A stretch of 11,609 nucleotides of DNA, taken from contig CAJWIB010000048.1 of the NCBI GenBank assembly GCA_913041095.1, positions 1 through 11,609 on the forward strand. Reading direction: 5' to 3'. Below are positions 5,873 through 11,609 of the stretch, piece after piece. The DNA comes from an uncultured Rhodospirillaceae bacterium (GTDB taxonomy: Bacteria; Pseudomonadota; Alphaproteobacteria; Rhodospirillales; UBA2165). How positions within the stretch are numbered: the stretch's first letter is position 1; every line of letters starts with the position of its first letter. The position numbers were made by a program, and so were the translations under genes. The notes under the pieces were generated by a model. The model worked only from the letters and a program-made list of their open reading frames with translations, made no database searches and was not told where the DNA came from.

Positions 5873-6733
5873 ATGGCGTTAGAATGGCCGGATGGTCTTG
5901 ATTTAGATCTTGTCGATAAAATTATTGATGCTGCCTTTGCCGAGGACATTGGCCGTGGCGACTTAACGTCAGAGGCGGTTATCCCCACGGATACCAGTTT
6001 TAGCGGCGTAATGTCGGCGCGCCAAAAGATGGTTTGCACCGGTTTGCCGGTCGCCGGCAGGGTGTTTGAACGCTACTCAGACAAAATCACCTGGAACGCG
6101 AAGGCACAGGATGGAGATTTGGTCGCAGCTGGTTCAATATTGGCTGAATTGACGGGGCCGGCGATTGAATTACTGACCGCAGAACGCACTGCCATCAACA
6201 TTTTGCAGCATTTGTCGGGTATTGCCACCCTGACTCGGGAATATGCCGATAAAATTGCTGACCTCGACACGATCTTACTGGATACCAGAAAAACCATTCC
6301 AGTCTATCGACAGCTGGCCAAATACGCGACCCGCATGGGGGGAGCGACCAATCACCGGATGGCACTCGATGACGGCGTGTTGATAAAAGACAATCATGTC
6401 GCCATATCAGGAGGTATCGCCGAAGCCGTACGCCGCGCCAAAGCCAGCAATCTGCCCAATATTGAAGTTGAGTGTGACACCCTTGAGCAAGTTAAAGAAG
6501 CAGTCGAGGCCGGCGCGGATATGATCCTGTTCGACAATATGAGTGCGGAAATGATGGCTAAGGCCGTTACCATTGTTGCTGGCCGGTTGCCAACCGAGGC
6601 TTCTGGTGATGTCAATTTAACGACCATTCGCGCCAAGGCAGAATCCGGTGTTACCTATATTTCGGTCGGCGCCCTCACCCATTCCGCACCGGCTGTCAAT
6701 ATTGGGTTGGATTGGAGCGCTGAAATCCTATAA
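5873..6733 (+). CDS. nadC: Nicotinate-nucleotide diphosphorylase (carboxylating) NadC
   Basis: A 286-residue quinolinate phosphoribosyltransferase, converting quinolinate and PRPP to nicotinate mononucleotide, CO2 and pyrophosphate; it takes the product of the preceding gene. Motifs: AEDIGRGDLTS (23-33), TAERTAINILQHLSGIAT (102-119), DTRKTIP (137-143), GATNHRMALDDGVLIKDNH (157-175), IEVECDTLEQ (197-206), MILFDNMS (217-224), ISVGALTHSAPAVNIGLD (263-280). The catalytic and binding positions expected for the family are kept (R105, R139, K140, H161, R162, K172, E198/E200, D221). The loop after DTRKT reads IPVYRQ, where most homologues have xPGLRx, and the following glycine triplet is GGA rather than GGG. 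No Shine-Dalgarno sequence is clear; translation is probably coupled to nadA, 8 nt upstream. nadB is absent from the cluster. Confidence 0.96.
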   Translation: MALEWPDGLDLDLVDKIIDAAFAEDIGRGDLTSEAVIPTDTSFSGVMSARQKMVCTGLPVAGRVFERYSDKITWNAKAQDGDLVAAGSILAELTGPAIELLTAERTAINILQHLSGIATLTREYADKIADLDTILLDTRKTIPVYRQLAKYATRMGGATNHRMALDDGVLIKDNHVAISGGIAEAVRRAKASNLPNIEVECDTLEQVKEAVEAGADMILFDNMSAEMMAKAVTIVAGRLPTEASGDVNLTTIRAKAESGVTYISVGALTHSAPAVNIGLDWSAEIL

Positions 6734-6771
6734 TCCCTTGGAAGTTACCCACGTCATTTTTTAGAAATTAC

Positions 6772-6957
6772 ATGTCTAAACCGCCTTATGGCCGCCTTTT
6801 AAAAATGGGTTTGCAGACCTTACTTGGCCTCAAACACCAAAGATTTTTCATTCTCTATCGCTATGCCGATCAGTTAAGTAAGCCAGGAACGCTCGACACC
6901 TATCCGCCGCTTTTGACAATGTTTGTGGCCCAAACATGCCTGCCAAGCACCGCCTGA
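6772..6957 (+). pseudogene. Truncated N-terminal fragment, possibly a SAM-dependent methyltransferase
   Basis: A 61-codon open frame starting MSKPPYGRLLKMGLQTLLG and continuing with FFILYRYADQL, then PGTLDTYPPLLTMF. This resembles the N-terminal leader of a group of class I SAM-dependent methyltransferases from alphaproteobacteria that begin with 'GLQTLLGL..FFIPYRYA', but the attribution is from memory and not certain. After TMF the sequence (VAQTCLPSTA) no longer looks like the family and stops. No methyltransferase glycine motif is present anywhere downstream, so only the N-terminus remains. It lies 38 nt after nadC on the same strand, with no strong ribosome site. Confidence 0.35.
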
Positions 6958-7190
6958 CCTGCCGGGGACTAGGTTTCGGGTTACGATATCTCTATCGCGC
7001 CGATGATAATGACGACGTTAAGATTATCGAGGCGGTCAAAGGCACCCGGCTGGTCGTCCTGTCAATTTTATCCGGCATGCCTTACCGCTATTATGTCCGG
7101 GTTTACAATAATGCCGGCTAGGCAAGCGTTTCATCTAACAGTGTTCATATAGATCCCGCCCTGCCTGATTACACCGTGACAGCAGTCTAG
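6936..7190 (+). pseudogene. Fibronectin type III-like fragment with an internal stop
   Basis: In the frame beginning near 6936 the translation contains YLYRADDNDDVKIIEAVKGT, then SGMPYRYYVRVYNNAG, a TAG (7119-7121), then ASVSSNSVHIDPALPDYTVT and AV before a second TAG (7188-7190). The 'YYVRVYNNAG.ASVSSNSV' stretch matches the F/G-strand end of fibronectin III domains (YxxRVxAxNxxGxSxxSNxV) as found in phage tail-tip and cell-surface proteins. 'PDYTVTAV' would be the start of a next domain. The upstream part of the domain and any partner domains are missing. It overlaps the end of the preceding methyltransferase-like fragment in another frame, suggesting that remnants of unrelated genes were joined by deletion. 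Confidence 0.35.
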
Positions 7191-7482
7191 AGTGAAATAT
7201 CGGGTGAGAGTTGGCTCATCATTTATGTCCGTCATCAGAGTTCTTAGCCCAAAGCTTGCCGATCTTGAACCCTTTGAGCGCTTTTTGACGCGCATTTTGA
7301 GGAAACCACTCCCCAAGCCGTGCCGGTGTTTGAAGAACTCCCATGCCATCTGGCAGAGATCGCCAACGATGCCGATGCGAAAAAGCCAAAGCGCTAGCAA
7401 TGACGCCGCCCCGATCAAAGTAACGGGCAGCGGTGGCGCAAACCAGATCAAAACAATCGGAACAAACGCAAAACCGTTTAAT
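7191..7482. other. Relic DNA between the FN3-like fragment and the RND permease
   Basis: No intact gene is seen here. In the same plus frame as the FN3-like fragment there is a further open stretch from 7278 to a TAG at 7395-7397, with a composition that could be protein (FEETTPQAVPVFEELPCHLA), but it has no start or recognisable family. Overlapping open frames on both strands give no familiar motif. This is most simply decayed coding DNA. Confidence 0.4.
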
Positions 7483-10400
7483 TTAAGTGCGCTGTTTTTC
7501 AAATATGCCGACCGAGAATGACATGATCGGTGGCACTAAGGCTAAAGTGAGAACGGCGGAGAGTGACAATCCACCTAGTACCACTGAACCCAGTCCGCGG
7601 TAAAGTTCAGAACCCGCCCCAGGAAACAGCACCAGCGGCAGCATGCCGAAAATAGATGTTAGGGTCGACATAAAGATTGGCCGCACTCGATTACGGGTGG
7701 CTTCCTGAATGGCATCGCCCGCCGCCATATGTTCAACTCGAATATGATGGAGTGTTTGATGGACCAGCAAAATGGCGTTATTGACCACAATTCCGACCAA
7801 AATGATGAATCCCATCATGGTTAGCATATCAAGCGACTGATCAACATACATATTTAGAATGGCGAGCCCCATCAAACCGCCGGCTGCAGCAACTGGGACC
7901 GATAACATGACAATAAAGGGATAGATAAAGCTTTCGAACAGCACGGCCATCACCAAATAAACAATAACGATAGCGAGCAAAATATCGAAAACAATTTCAT
8001 TCCAGGTTTCCGCAAGCTTGTCGGCGCTGCCGGAAATTCTAATCTGCACACCGTCGGGTAATCCGCGCTCTATCAACGGACCTACAACCTGATCACGGAT
8101 AACATCAATCGCCTGTTCCAAGGGGATATTGTCCCGTGGGCTTACCTGTAAAGTGACGGTTCGGAAACGGTCTATACGTCTGATCTGCGTCGGACCTGTG
8201 GTTACCTCAATATCGCTAAGGCTTTCGATCGGCAGAATGCGGCCATCCCGGGTAACCATCGGTAGATTATAGATCGCCTGTGTATGTTCTTTTTCCGGGT
8301 CTGGTCCCTTCAAGGTCAAATCGATACGCTTGCCTTCATAAGTGACTTCGGCAATGCGTATACCATCGTTAAAAACGTCCAGGGTCTGGCCGAGCTCAAA
8401 TGACGTTACGCCATTATCCGCTAATTTGAGCCGATTGGGCCGCACTCTAATTTCAGGCTCGCCCAGGGATAAAGACGGCTTAGGTCGAATGCGGTTACCT
8501 TGCGACGGCGGGAATTTACCCAGCAATCGGAAAAACGTGGATTGAGCAATACGGTAATTTTGAGACAAATCGGGCCCGAGAATATCGACATTGATGGCAC
8601 GGCCGGAGCCAATTGAACGGCCCCATAGAGAGGGCTGGAATACAAACGCCAAAGTGCCAGGCTCCTCACGCCCCGGCTGTTGTAAAATCGGAATTAATTC
8701 ATGCGCTTTAGATGGGTCAGCATGGGTGCCAGCAATAAAGGCGCGACCTCTGAGGGCAACAAAAAAGAATCTATGTATTTTCTTTTCCACATCATCCGCA
8801 ACTTTGCCAACTGCTTTCTCGGCTAGATCCGTTGTCTCCGTCCACAGCGCCCGCGTTTTTTCCTGAACGCGGAGCATAATCTGTTCCATCGTATCCAAAT
8901 TGTAACCCGCTGGTGGCTGAACAAAACCGATCACTAAATTTCTATTGCCGGTGGGCAGGTAATCGAGTTTCGGCATAGCTATCCAGGCAAATAAGCTGGC
9001 ACCCAGAGTCAGAGCACAAACCACTCCAACCGCCTGAAACTTACGGTTCGCAACATAACCAGCAAAGCCTACCCAGAAATTAGTAAAACCGGTGGCAAAA
9101 GCGTCGATTCCAGGCAGATGCAACCCCTTGCCTTCATCAAAGGCAGCGCTTGAAAATACGCGATTCGAAAGTGCTGGAATTAGCGTAATTGAAACAAATA
9201 GAGACAACATTACTGAGACAGATATGGCAACGCCGATATCGCGGAATAACTGGCCTGCTTCCAAATCCATAAACAGGATTGGAATAAACACCATCACCGT
9301 TGTCAGTGACGATACCAAAACGGCCGGCCAGACCTGGGACGTGCCTTTATAAGCCGCTTCTGATGCGCTCATACCCTGCTGACGCAGGCGGAATATATTT
9401 TCTAATACAACGATGGCCGCATCGACCACCATACCGACGGCAAACGCTATTCCCGCCAAGCTGACAACGTTTAACGAACGGCCAAGCGCTGCCATGGCGA
9501 CAAAAGTGCCGATCACTGAAACAGGAATAGCCGCCCCAATAACAATCGTCGGTCGCCACGAGCGCAGAAACAACAATAGAATTAGGATCGCTAAACCACC
9601 GCCGATATAAATGTTTTGAATTACGAGATCGATGGCCGAATTTATATAATCAGTTTCATCATACATCTGCTGCATACGGAGGCCGGCCAGACGCACCGGC
9701 CCATTTGCCAGATCATCCGCAACTCGCCGGACATCCTTCATGGTCTCAAGCACATTCGCGCCTTGCTCGCGGGTTAAATTCAAAGCTAAGGTGGGTACAC
9801 CCTTCATTCGGGCCCGGGCAAAGGCTTCCTTGTAAGAAACCTGAACTTGAGCGACATCTGCTAAGGTAACTCGACCGAGACCGCTACCACTGCCGTTTTT
9901 TGACTCACTGCGTAACAATATACTGCGAACTTCATCTGGCGACTTCAGCTCCCCCTCGGTGCGCACAACATAGCGGCGCTTTCCTTCATTGACGTCACCG
10001 CCCGTAATGGACGCGTTCTCAGCTCGCAGCTTGGCGACAATCTCAGAGATCGTCATGCGGTAATGGGCTAATTTTTCCGGATCAACGACGATTTGAATTT
10101 CACGTTCATTTTCGCCAAAAAGATTTACCCCACTGACACCCGGTATGCTTTCAAAACGCTCTCGAATAACATCACGCAGGAAATCGCCATAAGTTGACAT
10201 TGCGCGCTCATTGCCGTCCATGCGCCGCAGGCTAAAATAGGCAATTGCGTTGTCCTCCGTGCCGGAAGTGCCGATCACCGGTTCATCAGCCTCAGCCGGA
10301 TAACCAGTCACACGATCCAAACGATTGGCCGTTAGCAAAAGGATACGATTGAAATCCAAGCCCGGAGCAAATTCAAGGGTAACGACACTTTCATTATGTT

Positions 10401-10653
10401 TGGCTTCACCGACAATGCGCTTGAGCCCTTCAATGCCTTTAAGTTCTTCCTCCTGCTTGGACACAATTTCCCGCTCGACTTCGTTGGGAGAGGCGCCTCG
10501 CCAACTGGTTTTGATGATGATCACCGGTTGGCGAACGTCTGGAGACATTTGAATTGGAATTTTATTCAGCGAGACCCAGCCGAAAAGCACGATCATCAAT
10601 ACCATTGCAACAACGGCGATGGGGCGCTGGATTGAGAGTTGGATAATATTCAT
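7483..10653 (-). CDS. RND family multidrug efflux permease (HAE-type inner-membrane subunit)
   Basis: A 1056-residue inner-membrane RND permease, which drives proton-coupled export through a tripartite pump. It shows the internal duplication of the family: an N-terminal helix (about 10-30), periplasmic loop 1 (31-340), a helix bundle (341-500), loop 2 (565-885) and a second bundle (886-1050). Typical motifs: IPIQMSPDVRQPVIII (32-47), GASPNEVEREI (53-63), SIPGVSGVNLFG (169-180), LAGIAFAVGMVVDAAIVVLE (399-418), ILVGIVVNNAILLV (951-964) and RNRVRPIFMSTLTSIFGMLP (987-1006). Of the AcrB proton-relay residues, D407 is kept (D411), D408 is alanine (A412) and K940 is asparagine (N958); the R971 position is kept (R991). 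This is a subgroup pattern, so substrates cannot be inferred from AcrB. The AGGAG ribosome site overlaps the adaptor stop region, with 13 nt between the genes, so translation is probably coupled. Confidence 0.95.
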   Translation of the reverse strand: MNIIQLSIQRPIAVVAMVLMIVLFGWVSLNKIPIQMSPDVRQPVIIIKTSWRGASPNEVEREIVSKQEEELKGIEGLKRIVGEAKHNESVVTLEFAPGLDFNRILLLTANRLDRVTGYPAEADEPVIGTSGTEDNAIAYFSLRRMDGNERAMSTYGDFLRDVIRERFESIPGVSGVNLFGENEREIQIVVDPEKLAHYRMTISEIVAKLRAENASITGGDVNEGKRRYVVRTEGELKSPDEVRSILLRSESKNGSGSGLGRVTLADVAQVQVSYKEAFARARMKGVPTLALNLTREQGANVLETMKDVRRVADDLANGPVRLAGLRMQQMYDETDYINSAIDLVIQNIYIGGGLAILILLLFLRSWRPTIVIGAAIPVSVIGTFVAMAALGRSLNVVSLAGIAFAVGMVVDAAIVVLENIFRLRQQGMSASEAAYKGTSQVWPAVLVSSLTTVMVFIPILFMDLEAGQLFRDIGVAISVSVMLSLFVSITLIPALSNRVFSSAAFDEGKGLHLPGIDAFATGFTNFWVGFAGYVANRKFQAVGVVCALTLGASLFAWIAMPKLDYLPTGNRNLVIGFVQPPAGYNLDTMEQIMLRVQEKTRALWTETTDLAEKAVGKVADDVEKKIHRFFFVALRGRAFIAGTHADPSKAHELIPILQQPGREEPGTLAFVFQPSLWGRSIGSGRAINVDILGPDLSQNYRIAQSTFFRLLGKFPPSQGNRIRPKPSLSLGEPEIRVRPNRLKLADNGVTSFELGQTLDVFNDGIRIAEVTYEGKRIDLTLKGPDPEKEHTQAIYNLPMVTRDGRILPIESLSDIEVTTGPTQIRRIDRFRTVTLQVSPRDNIPLEQAIDVIRDQVVGPLIERGLPDGVQIRISGSADKLAETWNEIVFDILLAIVIVYLVMAVLFESFIYPFIVMLSVPVAAAGGLMGLAILNMYVDQSLDMLTMMGFIILVGIVVNNAILLVHQTLHHIRVEHMAAGDAIQEATRNRVRPIFMSTLTSIFGMLPLVLFPGAGSELYRGLGSVVLGGLSLSAVLTLALVPPIMSFSVGIFEKQRT

Positions 10654-10666
10654 CTAACTCTCCTAT

Positions 10667-11609
10667 TTATTGAACTATTTTTACGCGGCCACCGGCACCG
10701 AGTCGCTCGTTACCTCGGATGACTACTTTGTCGCCCGCTTTGAGCCCCTTCAGAACCTGGAATTTGTCGCCGACGCCGCGCCCCAATTGAACATTGTGCA
10801 TGGTTGCGCTGGAACCTGAGACAACAAACACAATATTTCCATTTGCTCGGCGGATAACCGCATCTTTAGGAACCGTTAGAATTTTATTTCCATTGGTCAA
10901 AGGCAATTCAACCGTGACGCTTTGATTGTCTGCCATTTTTATAGCATCCTGACCAAATTCCGCAATCAAACGGATTGGCCGCGTGCGGGTTCTAACATTC
11001 TCGCTCGGGATAATAGATCTGACTTTCGCTGGATATTTCTTTCCGCCTTCAACAATAATTGTGGCAGACGTCCCTAATTCTAGACCAACGACGCGAAATC
11101 TCGGAATGTCCACCTCGACTTCAATTAACTTATCATTCAACAAAGTAACGACACGTGCTCCAACATTGACATAGCCACCAATTTCAACATGTTTTTCGAT
11201 CACCACAGCATCATAGGGCGTTTTGATTGTAGCATTTTTAATATCAATTTGCAGTTTTCTGAGCGCCGCCGTGAATTCAGCCAATTGTGCCCTGCGTTCC
11301 GCAACAACGCCTTCCTGTTCTTCAAATCGAGCGCGTGAATAGGCGGCCGATTTCGATAAATTTCTCATCCGCCTCATTTCCCGCTCAGCATTTTTAACCA
11401 TCGTCTTGTGCCGGGAAACTTGCGCCGCAATGCGTTGATGTTCCGCGCGCAACCGGCTTTTAGCCAAAGTCGCGACAACCGTATTCTTCGAAACTCGGTC
11501 ACCGACATTAACGTTAACCGTTTCAACTGCACCACTTATCCGCGCTGCCAATGGGCCACTTTGCAGCACTGCTATACGGCCAATGACCGAATAAGATTCT
11601 GTTGTTGTT
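10667..11609 (-). CDS. RND efflux periplasmic adaptor (membrane fusion protein), 5' partial
   Basis: The frame is open to the window edge, so the start, signal peptide and any lipobox are missing; codons upstream of the first internal GTG (11569) read TTTESYSVIGRIA, in keeping with a family N-terminus. Domains in order, numbered from the 11569 GTG: a biotinyl-lipoyl-like half (LAARISGAVETVNVNVGDRV, 7-26), an alpha-helical coiled-coil hairpin (about 38-110, rich in Arg, Glu and Ala), the second lipoyl half (TIKTPYDAVVIEKHVEIGGY, 113-132), a beta-barrel (about 140-220) and a membrane-proximal domain (VPKDAVIRRANGNIVFVV and GLKAGDKVVIRGNERLGAGG, to the end). This is the periplasmic adaptor that links the permease to an outer-membrane TolC-like channel. 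The permease begins 13 nt after its TAA. The channel gene is not in the window. Confidence 0.93.
   Translation of the reverse strand, partial: TTTESYSVIGRIAVLQSGPLAARISGAVETVNVNVGDRVSKNTVVATLAKSRLRAEHQRIAAQVSRHKTMVKNAEREMRRMRNLSKSAAYSRARFEEQEGVVAERRAQLAEFTAALRKLQIDIKNATIKTPYDAVVIEKHVEIGGYVNVGARVVTLLNDKLIEVEVDIPRFRVVGLELGTSATIIVEGGKKYPAKVRSIIPSENVRTRTRPIRLIAEFGQDAIKMADNQSVTVELPLTNGNKILTVPKDAVIRRANGNIVFVVSGSSATMHNVQLGRGVGDKFQVLKGLKAGDKVVIRGNERLGAGGRVKIVQ

Noticed and set aside
7131..7502. A minus-strand open frame of 123 codons with a hydrophobic start, overlapping the end of the RND permease
   Set aside because: It starts with TTG, has no ribosome site, and only its first third is hydrophobic. 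The remainder has no family character and lies opposite relic DNA, so a chance frame is likelier than a downstream operon gene.
7192..7521. A plus-strand open frame of 109 codons
   Set aside because: It overlaps the permease 3' end antisense, is low in recognisable structure, and runs through DNA that looks decayed.
9092..9610. Several plus-strand open frames within the RND permease
   Set aside because: They are antisense shadows of a long, well-conserved gene.

Overview
The window looks like a chromosomal segment of an alphaproteobacterium. This rests on overall protein character, the near 50% GC content and an nadA-nadC arrangement; there is no rRNA or other marker gene to prove it, and a marine or Rhodospirillales-like relative is only an inference. 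Intact genes alternate with eroded ones. No tRNA, rRNA, CRISPR array or insertion sequence is visible.

Left part (1-2911, minus strand): two tandem paralogous arylsulfotransferase (ASST)-like beta-propeller proteins, preceded by a hotdog-fold acyl-CoA thioesterase. All three read leftwards. The propeller pair is closely spaced (23 nt). The upstream member has an eight-G run directly before its start codon and a perfect 8-bp inverted repeat in its leader. Upstream of the thioesterase lies a decayed minus-strand reading frame that I cannot name.

Middle (3210-4694): a small two-helix membrane ORF on the plus strand converges on a minus-strand metallo-beta-lactamase-fold hydrolase of the LACTB2/BLACT_WH type. 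Just upstream of that hydrolase is a chimeric relic: the first ~64 codons of an M20 amidohydrolase, broken by an in-frame TAA, run in the same frame into the last ~43 codons of a sensor histidine kinase. This marks an old deletion that joined two unrelated genes.

NAD block (4757-6733, plus strand): nadA (quinolinate synthase) and nadC (quinolinate phosphoribosyltransferase) are 8 nt apart. Together they convert iminoaspartate plus DHAP to quinolinate and then to nicotinate mononucleotide. The enzyme that makes iminoaspartate (NadB or an aspartate dehydrogenase) is not in the window. A strong 20-bp palindrome followed by a T run sits 34 nt upstream of nadA and could be an operator or an attenuator.

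Relic zone (6734-7482): about 750 bp without an intact gene. It holds a fragment resembling the N-terminus of a SAM-dependent methyltransferase and a fibronectin-III-like fragment with internal stops.

Right part (7483-11609, minus strand): an RND efflux operon. A periplasmic adaptor (5' end cut by the window edge) is followed 13 nt later by a 1056-residue RND permease. An outer-membrane channel gene is not seen.

I do not see a convincing new multi-gene system. The most interesting items are the non-secreted ASST-like pair with its unusual leader, the M20/histidine-kinase fusion relic and the nadA leader palindrome.
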